From assembly GCA_932294295.1 (NCBI GenBank), contig OW028576.1, positions 49,122,199 to 49,186,198 of the forward strand: a DNA stretch of 64,000 bases, written 5' to 3'. The notes below the pieces were generated by a model that worked only from the letters and a program-made list of their open reading frames with translations, had not been told where the DNA came from and ran no database searches. Source of the DNA: Alitta virens (Eukaryota > Annelida > Polychaeta > Phyllodocida > Nereididae). Positions 50,361 through 62,174 of the stretch are shown here, piece by piece (position 1 is the first letter of the stretch; each line of letters begins with the position of its first letter). Made by a program: the position numbers and the translations under genes.

Positions 50361-51784
50361 GCGGGCAGGGGTGCATAGACTATGACTGACTAACCTACTT
50401 GAAGTAAATGTAATAAGCAGTAGACTAGAAATAAAGTAAATTAGATAAATCATGAATTGGAGTGAAATTCCATGAATAAATGCCCAGACGAGGGGCAACT
50501 ATGTTAAGGAATACATACAAACAAGAATGTACCAGGTAGATATATAATGATGAATAAGCTGAAGCTAACAATACAAAATACGGAGCCGAGCATCCCAACA
50601 AAGTAACCGAAAGGCCTAAATAGTTGGTACAAAAGTAGCAAGAAAATTAGAAAGTGACAAGCGGTTTGTAGTAACAATAATAGGCAAAGATTGGATATAC
50701 AATAATAACGTAAAACATAAAAATGAAGCATTGAGCTGAAGGTGGATGAAGGGGAGGCTGGTGGGCAGTTTTAAAACGAAACGTCCATACAAGCCAAACA
50801 CAAACTGAAGACTGGCAAGAATGTGACCAGTCACGAAAACCTTTGTCTTGAGCTATTTTTTGAAAGGGGTATGAATCCAGGCTAAGCTGTGCACAAACAC
50901 CCATTTAGGAAATCGCAATTTGCAAATGGCCTCAGTTGCAGCATTCACAGGGAAATGTAGGCCTATTACCACTGATTACTGTGTAATTTTAGCATTTGAA
51001 CAAAAAAATGTCATATTATTGTATCAATGTGTTGACGTTTCGCCTCCATTCACAATATTGACAATAAATCTACTGTATATATCTTTTAAAAATACATCTT
51101 GAGCAACTCTTTTTGCACAGTTTATGTAGAGTATGTAGACATTGCACTTTTTCCATAACTCCCAAGTTAGAGCACTGAAATTAAAGCTTGATTTCAGGAC
51201 CTTCAAAGTAAAGTCTGAATTAGTTACTCTAAGTACTTGATTGATATTGACTGTAGTAGGTCAATGCCTTCAATAGCCACAGAGTAATTGCAATTTAGAT
51301 GATTGCACTTCTTTAGTCTTTGACCTTTGATAGTTTAATTACAATCAGGATCAGTAACTGATTCACTAACTGAATAACTTCTGAGGTGGTTGCCCTGTCG
51401 GGATACTGTTCTTTCAATATTTTGGTTGCCCCAAATTAAATATTTGGTGGCCCCGGGCAATGGATGTAAACTTGGCAAATCAGTGAAATTTGCCAACCCC
51501 TAAAACTGCTTCAACACTGTTGGATTTTGCATTGTCCATGGTACAGACTGTAATTGTGTACATCATTAGTGACGAACAGAATAGTCACTTTTAAGCAGTT
51601 TCTGGGGGATTGCGAATTTCGCTGATTGGCGAATTTCACGGATTCTGAGTGTAACACTGGAGTGAATGGACCATTCACAACACACTTTTACCAGAACAGC
51701 CAATTTTCCCACCGGCAAAGGTAACAGTGAAGCTGGCACAGTTGGCTTTGCTCAAGCGACAACAAGAGACACCTTGACAACTTG

Positions 51785-52926
51785 AAGATAACATAACATA
51801 ATATTTATTAGTCACAGAGTGAAATTTTGATCTCTGACACATCCAATGTTAAACAATGTTAAACATTCATCAACATAATGAATCTCGGCACAAAGGTGTT
51901 TTTAAATCGCTGAGTCCTCATCCTTGGCACCCTTAACCTTCGTCCACTTGGCAGCATAATGTATTCCCCATTTAGGGGTTGATCACTGTCTTTCAAAATG
52001 TTCTTTGCCAAGCTTTGAACTCTTTTGTTATAGATAAGCTCATTACATTGAATTAAAGAGGAATCAGCAATTTTTCCACATAACTTGTACGGCCGGTTCA
52101 GATCTTTCTTCAATGCTTGGGTTAGTAAACCATAGAAAGCAGCACTATTGTACAACAAAACACTAGGCACGGTTGCATTATAAAACATAGCTATTAAATC
52201 AGAGCAAATGCCAATCCTTCTCAAAGATCTAACACAATACATTCTTTTGTTGGCTTTCTTAATTTGATATTTGTAGTGTATATCAACATGCTTATTATTA
52301 ACTTGATTTTCTGTAGTCCCAAACAATTTCTTTAGTCTTTGTTACATTCAGGTTAAGAAAGTTTTGTTCACACCAATTTTCAACAAATTCTACACAGTCT
52401 CTATATTCACTGTCATTGTCTTTGCATAATAGACCCAAAATAACCGTATCATTCGCACATTTTTGGATTATGACATTCTGTGACTCTCATCGAAGGTAGT
52501 TCGTATACAAGATGAATAAAACTGGAGAAAGAACGCATCCTTGTGGGGCACCGGTGTTAAGTGTGATGCAGTCAGACCTCTCCAGCCTGGTTTTAACATA
52601 CTGCGGCCTCTCCATTAAATAGTCGAATATCCAAAGCTGAAGATAAGTAGGTACATCCAGAGAACTCAGCAACCTCACAAGAATGTGTGGTTGGATCGTA
52701 TTAAAGGCTGAGCTGTAATCAATGAAAGTAGCCCTGGCAGTGTTGCCTGATTTAGTATCCAAATGTTTTGTAAGACGATGAATGAGCGTGCAGACTGCAT
52801 CATCAGTTGAACGACCATTAACATAAGCAAACTGCAAAGGATCTAACTTATCCTTGACAAAAGGCATGAGTAGCGAGAGTCCAACTTGCTCAAGGCACTT
52901 TATTTTTTGAGAGCATGTTGGCATTT
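51785..52926 (-). mobile_element. Decayed LINE with reverse-transcriptase remnant
   Basis: Two minus-strand frames, 52487-52924 and 51859-52326, cover the RT palm (DPLQFAYVNGRSTDDAV; FIDYSSAFNT; NTGAPQGCVLSPVLF) and the C-terminal end (FVPRFIMLMN). Frameshifts separate them, and the usual ADD catalytic box reads as AND, so it is inactive. It belongs to the CR1/L2/Rex1 group by these motifs and is 5'-truncated. Confidence 0.85.
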
Positions 52927-52928
52927 TT

Positions 52929-53256
52929 GCTTAAAGCTGCACTGTCTGTCAAAATTACTATTTTCGAAAACATCATCAAATGATTAAAAATCACTTATTT
53001 GATCAAGGCACACTAAATATGTAATTACAAAAAATAAATGATACATTGAAAGAAATCAATACCGAAACATGGGAAATGGCATCATCAGACATCACCCATT
53101 GTTGAGTATTGTGACGTCATCACTTGGTTTGTTTACAAATTGGATTTTTGATGGCATGAAAACTTAAATACTAGGTGAATTTTATTTATTTTATAGAGAG
53201 ATAGTGAACCCAGCAAGGCTCTGGATGGTAGTCAGTATTAGATTTTGGCCACTGCA
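52929..53256 (+). mobile_element. TTAAAGCTG repeat, copy 3
   Basis: Same family as 9964 and 22817, starting directly after the LINE. TGACGTCA is at 53111-53118. Its right end is replaced by a fragment of the 112-bp satellite. Confidence 0.7.
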
Positions 53257-53736
53257 GTATGTGATGGGACAGGGACTGAGATGTGGCTCATAAACAGTGC
53301 AGGGAGTGGCCTTTAATTCTGACAACCAGGGGCGGATCTAAACCTTGTCAATAAACAGAATGATAGATATCACTATATTCTAAAACCTCTCTGTTAGAAT
53401 GTTCTGAATTCGCCCATGGACGTCACTATTGACTATTGACGTCCACAACTCGGGAGTCGGCCACAACTTCGACGTATGACACTGTACACAGAATATGAAA
53501 TATAGGGTTTTTGTGATTTTTAAAAAGGATTTTTTCAAAAATAGGCAGTGCTAGTAATAGGAAAATATAGGACGTTCCATCATTGCAACATGGCTGCCAC
53601 GCGAAAAGGGTGTCGTAATTTAAATAAGTTAAAAAAAATTCTTTTTAATTTTTTTGGTGACTATGTTCCCAAACTCCAAAACCATGTGAAAATCACCTAA
53701 AGTGAAAGGGCGCTTCCAATATATCGATCCACTCAC

Positions 53737-53990
53737 CTTAGGTTTACCAACACAATCAGTGATGAAAGTTCCAACAATGAAATTAAAGTTCTCAAAGATG
53801 GCGAGTTCTGTTGTGGTATGACGTCATCATTATACGTCGTCACTGCACGTGGCAGTAGAAACGCGCCTTCTGCACTGGAGAGTTCCACATCACCTCTGAG
53901 CGCTAGATTGACAACTCGTTTTTTTGTAAACAAGATTTTATTCAATACATTTTGAAATGCAGCGATGTCACATTCAAGTGCAGAGTACAA
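53737..53990 (-). promoter_or_regulatory. Probable dynein promoter and untranslated first exon
   Basis: On the minus strand a near-perfect donor, CCTAAG|GTGAGT, sits at 53737/53736. The next fitting acceptor leads into dynein exon 1. Joining them would put TAA two codons before the ATG, consistent with a non-coding leader. A perfect CRE palindrome (TGACGTCA, 53819-53826) and several CpGs lie within the segment, unlike the surrounding AT-rich DNA. The transcription start is not identified; the upper limit given is only approximate. I infer this from position and splice signals. Confidence 0.45.
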
Positions 53991-54267
53991 GGCACAGTGT
54001 AAATTGAGCTAGCACATTTATTTTAGCACTACCATACAAATGAAGCTATAGGCTATACAATTTATAAAGGTCCATATATATATGCTGACACATGTATCAA
54101 TTTGATATTTTGCTGTCAATATATGTCAATAAAAATCTAAAAATCTATATATATATAATTATTTATTTGTATGGGTACTTGTAGGTCTGGACGCTCTCCT
54201 GGTCTAGGGTACTTGCATCAAAAGACAAATATCATATTTCAGGTCAATTATCATTATCAATGCAATC

Positions 54268-54284
54268 ATCCCCCCCCCCCCCCT
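54268..54284 (+). repeat. Poly(C) tract
   Basis: About 15 C in the 3' flank of the 54588-56048 exon, beyond its poly(A) signal. Confidence 0.8.
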
Positions 54285-54371
54285 GCAATTCAAATGAAAA
54301 TCCTTTTCTACGCAATTTTCTTAGAAATATTTGTGTAGTAGTTTTACTCATCACATACCAGCAAAATTAAG

Positions 54372-54377
54372 TTTATT
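54372..54377 (-). terminator. Poly(A) signal AATAAA
   Basis: AATAAA on the minus strand about 210 nt after the stop of the 54588-56048 exon, giving a short plausible 3' UTR. Its use is inferred. Confidence 0.5.
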
Positions 54378-54587
54378 AAAAAAATAGTTTGGCATCAATT
54401 GTTTTATCACTTGACAAGCACGTACGTCTGCGTATTAATTAACTTGTTGCTGCCACTTGTACGCACGTCGGGAAGTCACGGTGCGATAGACTGAAGTTCA
54501 TACATTATAGGTCTGGATCCCATGGCACACAGAATTTGAGGCCCCTAGCTGCTTAATACACATTAATTATCATGTAATGGTCTGTCT

Positions 54588-56048
54588 TTAAAGTATGAGA
54601 GTAACTGGCAAATTGTCACTGGACTCCCCTACAGTGACTCCCTTCAGTTGTGTGGCTGGCTGTGATTGGCTGACACCTTGAGTCGCTTCCTCGGATTGGT
54701 CAGCTCTAGAGCGCACTGGACTCAGCTTCATCTGAGCCACGGTAGGTGGTAGCACTAGTATTCCCTTTGGTTTCTTGGGCTTTTCTATCGCCTGGTATAA
54801 TGCTTCATTATTTCCATGACCTTTTGGAACAGATTGATAATAAACCTGGTACCTAGGGTCATCTGCATAAGGATGCCATATTTGGTTGCCAGGTAACGTT
54901 GATAAATCCTGATACGATGAAGCATGTTCTAACCAGTAATCTACATGTTCTAAATTCTTCCCTTTATTTTTTATTTTAGCCTCTGGTTTTCTCGCTGTTT
55001 CATTGGGGTATACCCTTGGCATTACAAAATCACCATTTTCTCCACGGAAGTTGTTATTAGTTATCTTAAATGCTTCTCTTCCACCAGGAGAAACTTTCAA
55101 AACATTAAGTTTTGGTTTCACAGGGGGCCCAGGACTTTTCAGGGGAGTTAAGTCAGGTCTGTTTTGCATGTTTAAGCTGTCGTGCTGCTCATTGAACGAC
55201 TGCGATTTTGCGGGAAGTCTTCTTTGCGGCTGGTCCCAAACAGAATTTATGTAATCTTTATTCGAAAAGTGATTGTCATGATAAAAATAATCACTTTCTG
55301 CAACATCGCTTGATTTTGCTACTTTATTATTAAAGTCAGTGGGTGATTTAACGCTATTTCCATGGTGACCATTGGGATCCACAGGAGGAGCAGACGTAGA
55401 TCTAAACCCGAGCACTCCGGTGTGACTATTTTCAAAATGTGGTATATTTTCACTCGCATTATTGAAGTAGCCAGAGACACCATATTGCATGTCATGTGAC
55501 AAGTCTGACGCCGCTTGGGACCGATTGTCGCTCTGTTTGTCTTGAATCAATCTTTTTGCTGCGCCTAATATCTGATAATCCTCCTCGAACATATTTCGGT
55601 CGATGCTGTTAATATGTTTGTTTGCTAAAGTACTTCCTGTGTCACTTTTCGCTTTTAAACTACACCCATAAATACTGCTGTTGTAATCGTCTAGTTCTCG
55701 ATTGGAGTAACTCGATTTACTGGATCTCTCAGTTTTGTTGCTATAGTTACTCGATTGAGTCTTGCTGCTATTAATAGAAAATCTCCTTGTCTTCCCAACC
55801 TTTGGTGGTAAGGGAGGCACCAGTTCCTTGTCTGCACTGTAGATGGAGTAACTGCTGGATAGATCACTGCCAATCCCATAGATGGCAGCAGCATCCAGTG
55901 GCTCATGATTTGAATGCCTTGCAAGTGTTTCACTAGTGTTAGTAGGAGTTAGTACAGTGTTAGGAAGGTAGGTGGCATGCAAAGGTCCATTTTGCAGGTG
56001 GGAATTGTAAATAACTAAGGGATCCATGCGTTGAAAATGTGAGAATAA
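54588..56048 (-). CDS. Large open exon, receptor-tail-like protein (function unknown)
   Basis: A 486-codon exon enters through a strong acceptor (pyrimidine run then CAG at 56051-56049) in phase 0 and ends at a TGA/TAA-class stop at 54588. It could instead start at its own ATG (56027), giving 479 residues. It has no signal peptide or membrane helix and is rich in Ser, Asn, Tyr and Pro. It has SH3-type motifs (ELVPPLPPKVGK near the start; GPPVKPKL in the middle), many SxY/DY sites, and ends LPVTLIL. This composition is typical of the cytoplasmic tail of an adhesion or guidance receptor, but I do not recognise the family. It lies downstream of, and on the same strand as, the receptor at 61.7-63.5 kb and may be an alternative last exon of it. 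Confidence 0.7.
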   Translation of the reverse strand, partial: LFSHFQRMDPLVIYNSHLQNGPLHATYLPNTVLTPTNTSETLARHSNHEPLDAAAIYGIGSDLSSSYSIYSADKELVPPLPPKVGKTRRFSINSSKTQSSNYSNKTERSSKSSYSNRELDDYNSSIYGCSLKAKSDTGSTLANKHINSIDRNMFEEDYQILGAAKRLIQDKQSDNRSQAASDLSHDMQYGVSGYFNNASENIPHFENSHTGVLGFRSTSAPPVDPNGHHGNSVKSPTDFNNKVAKSSDVAESDYFYHDNHFSNKDYINSVWDQPQRRLPAKSQSFNEQHDSLNMQNRPDLTPLKSPGPPVKPKLNVLKVSPGGREAFKITNNNFRGENGDFVMPRVYPNETARKPEAKIKNKGKNLEHVDYWLEHASSYQDLSTLPGNQIWHPYADDPRYQVYYQSVPKGHGNNEALYQAIEKPKKPKGILVLPPTVAQMKLSPVRSRADQSEEATQGVSQSQPATQLKGVTVGESSDNLPVTLIL

Positions 56049-56156
56049 CTGAAAAGAAAAAAAAATACAAGTCAAAATTTATTTATCTTGATCTATTCAT
56101 ACAACTGCACAAACTAAAACTCGATGGTGCATTACATGCATTAAAGGGAAAGATGC

Positions 56157-57000
56157 GATGATGATGAGTACATCCCATGTGATGGGACAGGGACTGAGAT
56201 GTGGCTCATAAACAGTGCAGAGATGGGCTTTGAACCCATGCACCCAGAGTCACTACCATGGATGAGATGATGATGAGTATATCCCATGTGATGGGACAGG
56301 GACTGAGATATGGCTCGTAAACAGTGTAGGGAGTGGGCTTTAAACCAATGCACCCACAGTCACTACCATGGATGAGATGATGAGTACATCCCATGTGATG
56401 GGACAGGGACTGAGATGTGGCTGTAAACATTGTAGGGAGTGGGCTTTAAACCAATGCACCCAGAGCTGGACCAAGAGCAACGTGCAATGCAGCTGCGTTG
56501 AGCCCCGCACCTGAATAGGCCTCGCCCCTCTGCAATATTAGGCCCAGTAAATACTTGAGGACCAAAAAAAGAAGAGGTATCTTCAGCTTCAGCAGTAAGG
56601 GGAAAACAGTGGGTCATATAGCCCTGTATTGGGCCTCGCGCAAGCTAAGACCGGCCCTGCATGCACCCATAGCCACTGCCGTGAATGAGATGATGATGAG
56701 TACATCCTATGTGATGGTTCAAGGACTGAGATGAGGCTCATAAACAGTGCAGGGAGTGGGTTTTGAACCCATACACCCACAGTCACTACCATGGATGAGA
56801 TGATTATGAGTACATCCCATGTGATGGGACAGGGACTGAGATATGGCTCATAAACAGTGCAGGGAGTGGGTTTTGAACCCATACACCCACAGTCACTACC
56901 ATGGATGAGATGATGAGTACATCCCATGTGATGGGACAGGGACTGAGATGTGGCTCATAAACAGTGCAGGGAGTGGGCTTTGCACTCACAGTCACTAGAT
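56157..57000 (+). repeat. 112-bp tandem satellite, about 6 units, interrupted
   Basis: Units begin near 56157, 56271, 56377, 56693, 56806 and 56920 with ATGATGAGTACATCCCATGT. A foreign 200-bp segment (56460-56665) splits the array. One further partial unit lies at 53258-53312. The open frames here are by-products of the repeat. Confidence 0.85.
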
Positions 57001-57168
57001 GATGATTGGCCTTATTATTTGTGTTAATTGTGAGGATGCATTATTAGTGAGATAGCTGTAAGATGCAGGTCAGAAGAGTATTAATTGCATCGTTTTATAT
57101 CCTCCTAGTAGATATATATGTTTAGGCAGTAAGTTTAACATTATGATACTTTTTTTATAGCAGAAAGA

Positions 57169-58505
57169 GTTGGGTAGAGTAGAGTGGGGAACAATGAGAC
57201 GCCTTTTTTGTTTTCAATCATGACAAAAATTCGAAAATCAGGGCATAACTTGCTGCCCACCTCAGATGTAGGTAATATAGTTGTACAGCCTTGTGTACGA
57301 TTAGAGCTATTCAACACAATGTCAATGCAAGTCATTTGTCTCATTGTTCATCACCAGTGAGTTACTGTGAGACAAGCTAAGGGGTAGAGTGAAACTAAAG
57401 TTTGATAGTGCACCAAAAACGCAAAATTTCTCCAAATACCCTTATGTTAGGTAGCAAGTTCCTTTTATTGTCCATTGCTACGGGTTTGAAGCTTATTTTA
57501 CCAGCAATCAACAGATGTAATGATGAGACGGTAAGCCTTACAGTCACAATGTTATGCATATAGGGGAGAGTGGGGCACCATGAGCTGCCTTTTCCACCTT
57601 CAAGCGTGAAGTGAGTCAAACAGTCCTACTTTAAACATAGTACTATAGTTTAAAAACCTGAGTATCTTATGTAAAATGTTGAAGTGTACATATCTGTAAG
57701 AGGGTGAAATGCCATCTTTAAAAAAAGTGTGGTCAAGTGGCTCATGGTGTCCTGACCATGGGGCACCTTGAGCCAGACTTGGGGCACCTTGAGCCAACCT
57801 AAAAAACACTTGGAATTTGCTAAAAGAGGCAATCATTGATTGTTTGACTGTCCAAGACTAGTGAATTGTGCCTTGGGTAAAATTACATATAAAATACACT
57901 AGTTATTTTTTGCTTGAAAATTACCAAGCCAAAATTAAATAATTATTAGGGTAAGGTGCCCCACGTGCAAATTCCACATAAAAAACACATGTTGTGCAAT
58001 GGAGGTAAATCTCAACTCATCTGCAATGAGGTCAATCTGTGGAATATATTGCCTAGCTCACACTGATAAATTGGTTACTACATTCTACGAAGATATTAGA
58101 AAAAATAAATAAAATTAATCTTGTCTGGTTTGTTTACTCTGTAGTAGTGAAAAGTGTTAATTCTGAATTAACGTTGTCCTGAAGGGAAACTAAATTTTAA
58201 AAAAATAGTGACCGAATTCTTTATGATTAAGGGGACAAAATCATTGTCATTTACAAAGTTAAACTAACTGGCCCACAGAGCCAATGGATCAAGGTGCCCC
58301 ATGGCTCAAGGTGCCCCACTCTCCCCTACCCTATAGCTGGGGTCATTTACTTGGCCTGGCACAGACACTGGTGACAAGGAACCACCAATTTAACATGCCA
58401 TGTAACCGACATCGAGTTGTCATTTCCCTTATGACTTACACTGAATTAACGGTCTCACCCTGCCCCACTCATGCTTCGTCTCACTCTTCCCCATGCCGGT
58501 TTTAA
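57169..58505. mobile_element. Nested inverted-repeat transposons
   Basis: Inner element 57562-58333: the ends ATAGGGGAGAGTGGGGCACC and GGTGCCCCACTCTCCCCTA are inverted, with several subterminal GGGGCACCTTGAGCC repeats. The outer pair GTAGAGTGGGGAACAATGAG (57175) and GTCTCACTCTTCCCCATG (58479) suggests an older related element interrupted by the inner one. No coding capacity. Confidence 0.7.
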
Positions 58506-58647
58506 TGCAGCCATGTGAACCTTATTAATATTTGAAATTAAAGACCACTATCCAAGGTTTTGTATACTATTAGATGACTTCATTATCACCAAATGCTGGG
58601 TAATAAGATTTAAAACTCACGTGCATAAAAAAATTACTTTACACGTA

Positions 58648-58666
58648 GCCAAGGGGGGGGGGGGGG
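58648..58666 (+). repeat. Poly(G) tract
   Basis: About 14 to 16 G followed by GA-rich sequence, between the nested transposons and the receptor 3' UTR. Confidence 0.8.
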
Positions 58667-59004
58667 AGTGGAGGGGGTCATTCGACCCACCCAACTTGGT
58701 CCATTGCCACACATTGGTACACTTCAGGGAATGCTATTTTTCTTAAATGTATTGAAGGTCCACAATTTTACCAAAACGACCCCTAACGCAAGCGGCTGGC
58801 TACGGGCCTGCAGACGAGTGCTATAACCTTCATTGTGTTGAAACTAGGGGAGTTTGACTCACTGTTCTCCCCTAGGGTTTCAAACATCTAATGCCTTCAC
58901 AAGAACAGCAGGCCATTCAACAGCAATTTAGCTTTACTCAACAACAAAAAAAAAGACCGCAGTAGACACAAAAACCACATTTGAACAACAATAACACACA
59001 AGAC

Positions 59005-61691
59005 AAAATATTCATATAAAAATGTACAATTTATTCAACATCCACATCAGAAACTCAGGCTTCGATCCTTCGCAGATTTCTATACAGGGCAGAACTCAAT
59101 AACATACAAAATGTACAAACATTAAATTGGTGCAAATGAACACATTTTGATCAACATTCAAATGGAAACATCTAGTTGACATTTGTTCTGGAGTCAGTTA
59201 CTTGAAGATCATAATTATTTTTGGTGTATTTGATACTTTAAGTAGCTGATATATTTCAACAAGAAGCCAAAAATTCATACCATACAGATCTTATTTCAAT
59301 AAATACAGATTTAATCGAAATTAATGCCATCAAAAAATGATGTACATCACCTAAAAAGCCCAGCATCTGCATATAATTTTGTCAGTGCAGCAAGGAATTA
59401 GGGACAATAAAGGAAATTTTTTTTCAAATTTTTTGTCCAAACTGATCGGCATTGTTCACTGGCACTGGCAGATTACTAGTCCGACTTTTGTATCGACATA
59501 GAAATGTTGTGTTAAATGATCAAAGAAGAGTATATTATGAAAACTTTAAAGTGTAAACTTGCAAAAATAATAAGAGTCTCGCGCAAAAAAAATATTATCA
59601 AATTCAAAACCACTAAAAAATTATCAAATTTAAAACCGCTTACTCTAGGTAATATAACCAACCTGGAACTATAAGCTTTAACTTGTAATATTAAAAAGTC
59701 GGAAAACAAAATGAAAATATCTTAATCCTATAGTTAAACAACCAGGTAAATAACCAGTCAATGTCTCGCATGTAAAGTCCTTAGTTATAATATATAAATA
59801 TTGACAGAAATTTTCAAACTTAAGGACACAACCCTTAATTATACAAGCTTTAGAAAGGGATGAATGAAAGAATGAAAATGTTACGTAAAAAAATTGCTAG
59901 ATTTCAATCACTCAACTTTGTATCTAAAACGCTAAAAAAGTTTTTTCCGTCTTTAAAAAATTAATGGCAAACATAGATACACTAGTCATGCCCATTAAAT
60001 GCATATATCTTTAAACGTTAATTAAGTTTTGTATAAATGCGTTTTGCCTCTCTATGTTGCCTATCACACGTGCTAACGCCAAAAACAATTTTCGTTATAT
60101 CTTACATATTTACACTAAAATTACATCATTGGGTATTTACAAATGCATTTAAATATTATCAACATGCACAAGTTGTACATAAAAAGTTTGATATGTAATA
60201 TTCATACGTATACAATACTATATGCAGTGTGTATATAAATAGGCCTTTTTATTTTAAAAGTTTTATGAGATCGCTTAATTAATTACAGTAGTCTGACCAT
60301 ATTTATTCTAATCCTGATTAATCCTGTAATTGATTACCATATGAGTGACATTCATTTGCTAAATGTTTTGTATATAACTCTGAACTACGTACAGTTAAGG
60401 CCACTTATGTTGTAAAACAACAATAGGACATTAAATTTATGACGTTTATAAGAGATCAAATGATTATGATACAATTAATTCACGCATAAGATATTTCGTT
60501 TTTACAAAACCAGTTGTAAAAGTTGAATCATGATATAAGTATAGACCTCAGATCAGAGCAGAGTATTCTGAGAATTTGTTCTATTCGCATTATTTGGGCG
60601 GAGTAACTTGGAAGCATTGTCATGGTAACCGATTGGGCGGATATTGATTTTTATCACTTTTGTCTATCAAGCAGAGCATCAGGCTAAGGCTTACAAAAAT
60701 AAGCCACAAAAAATGAAGTAGTTATACATATGGAAGATTTGGTGGCACTAATTTTGGAGCTGGTTGATGTAATTATAAAAGCTTCACGTTTCATCAAGCA
60801 GAAAATTGTGATTTCGTTGTTTAAAGTAAAATACAGGGACTCGATTCAAATGGTTCAGATTAAAAATCCAATCTTATAAATGCTCCTTCGTAATCAAAAA
60901 TGAACTTAAAATTTAATCTAGAATATTAAAATGACTAAAAGCAGCCAAGAAAGAGTGCCTAAAATACCTAGCATTACAGCACAGATGGAACTTCGTTTAG
61001 TTCATGCCAAAAACACCAGGTGGGCTACTGTTTTCATCATTGTCCACCAGAGTGCACAACATGTGAAAAATGCAGTTACATTTAAAAGACATTACATACA
61101 AAATCACCAACATAATACAATCATTACACAACATCAAATTCAAAAATAATTTAGCACCATTTTTGATTTACGGTTTGAAATATGCTGCAATGATTGCAAA
61201 ATACATATTTTAATATTTCAAGGAAATATGTATGTTGATCATCATGCAATTGTTTATTTATAGATGTGGAGTCATGTGACCATCACAATGCACTTTTCTG
61301 TTGCTATGGCAGCCATTGTTTTTCATAGAGTTGCCTGACAACTTATAGTCCGAGTGCAACATGCAAATGAGACAGAAATGAACAACACCAAAAACAGCGT
61401 CACACCGTTGCATGGTGTTCACGATGTCATTTTAACGACAAAAATAGTTTGCAGGGACAAATAATCCGTCAAAATCCACAGAGTGCAAGACAGGCACAGA
61501 CGCACATGAGTGTCACTTTCACTTTGTACTTTCACTTTGCACTTTCACTTTTCTGGACAACAACTTTCAGTTACAGCAGTAGCAACAGTTGCTATGGAAA
61601 CGCACGCAGCAGTCACCATAGCAACTGAGTCATCACAGGTCACGAAAGCAGCAAAATTAGGTTGAAGGTCACTTATTCAGACCAAAGTTCA
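59005..61691 (-). other. Probable long 3' UTR of the receptor gene
   Basis: About 2.7 kb after the TGA with no MITE or tandem array, unlike all other non-coding DNA here. AATAAA is at 59035-59030 on the minus strand, followed by a GT-rich run (TTTTGTCTTGTGTGTTATTG), as expected at a cleavage site. The first 300 bases after the stop contain X-box-like and GAAAGTGAAAG motifs (see findings). Confidence 0.55.
61588..61625 (+). promoter_or_regulatory. Pair of RFX X-box-like sites
   Basis: GTTGCTATGGAAAC (61588-61601) is a near match and GTCACCATAGCAAC (61612-61625) an exact match to GTNRCC-AT-RGYAAC. A third near match, GTTGCTATGGCAGC, is at 61300-61313. They fall in the predicted 3' UTR, so function is uncertain. 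Confidence 0.4.
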
Positions 61692-61813
61692 TCATACGAC
61701 AACTTCATAAATGACCTTTTTGGGTTTTGCAGGGTCTGGGGTGGACACTCCGCTATCTGCACTGCTGTCCTTAATGCCATGATGAAGATGGTGATCTGAA
61801 CCAGAAATATGCC
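61692..61813 (-). CDS. Receptor gene: last exon, PDZ-type C-terminus
   Basis: 39 residues and a TGA stop. His-rich start, DSSADSGVSTPDP, then KKVIYEVVV at the C-terminus. A terminal hydrophobic VVV fits a class II PDZ ligand. A phase-0 AAG|GTCATT inside the exon could serve as an alternative donor into the exon at 56048. Confidence 0.85.
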
Positions 61814-62174
61814 CTGGAAACAAGATTAAAAATTATATTGAACATTTTCATTATATTATCAAATACCTAAATACTTAAACTTCCATGTTTCAACTTGAAA
61901 GCAACTTTAATCAATTCAACCGAAACTTAAATATTTTCTTTTTATGTTACTTAATTTTTATTTCAATATCACCTTTCAGGATTTATAAAAAAAAAAAATC
62001 TAAATTAAACTCCCACAATTTTTTTGTCAGAAGCAGTTAGGCACTAACTCAATTTCTCTATAATGCAGCTGATTTTGTCGAAAAATCGTGAAGGTTTTAA
62101 GAACCCTTCGTTATTATTTGTTAAGGTCAATATATCCCAACAGTTAAATTGCAACTCGTTAGTTATTTTCTCAC

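Larger units (their letters stand above)
49570..53736 (-). other. Probable first dynein intron: repeats only
   Basis: This 4.2-kb stretch holds a 62-bp tandem array (50113-50360), a decayed LINE (51785-52926), one copy of the TTAAAGCTG repeat (52929-53256) and a fragment of the 112-bp satellite (53258-53312). Two regions, 49700-49760 and 51385-51480, share GGTTGCCC-type motifs that look like pieces of one unclassified repeat. I see no convincing exon. Confidence 0.5.

Noticed and set aside
54588..56048. Assigning the large exon to a named receptor family (nephrin/Kirrel, DCC, cadherin types considered)
   Set aside because: No diagnostic motif recognised; only general tail features (SH3 and Tyr motifs).
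56141..56995. Several minus-strand open frames in the 56-57 kb region
   Set aside because: All come from the 112-bp tandem satellite and repeat the same peptide; not a gene.
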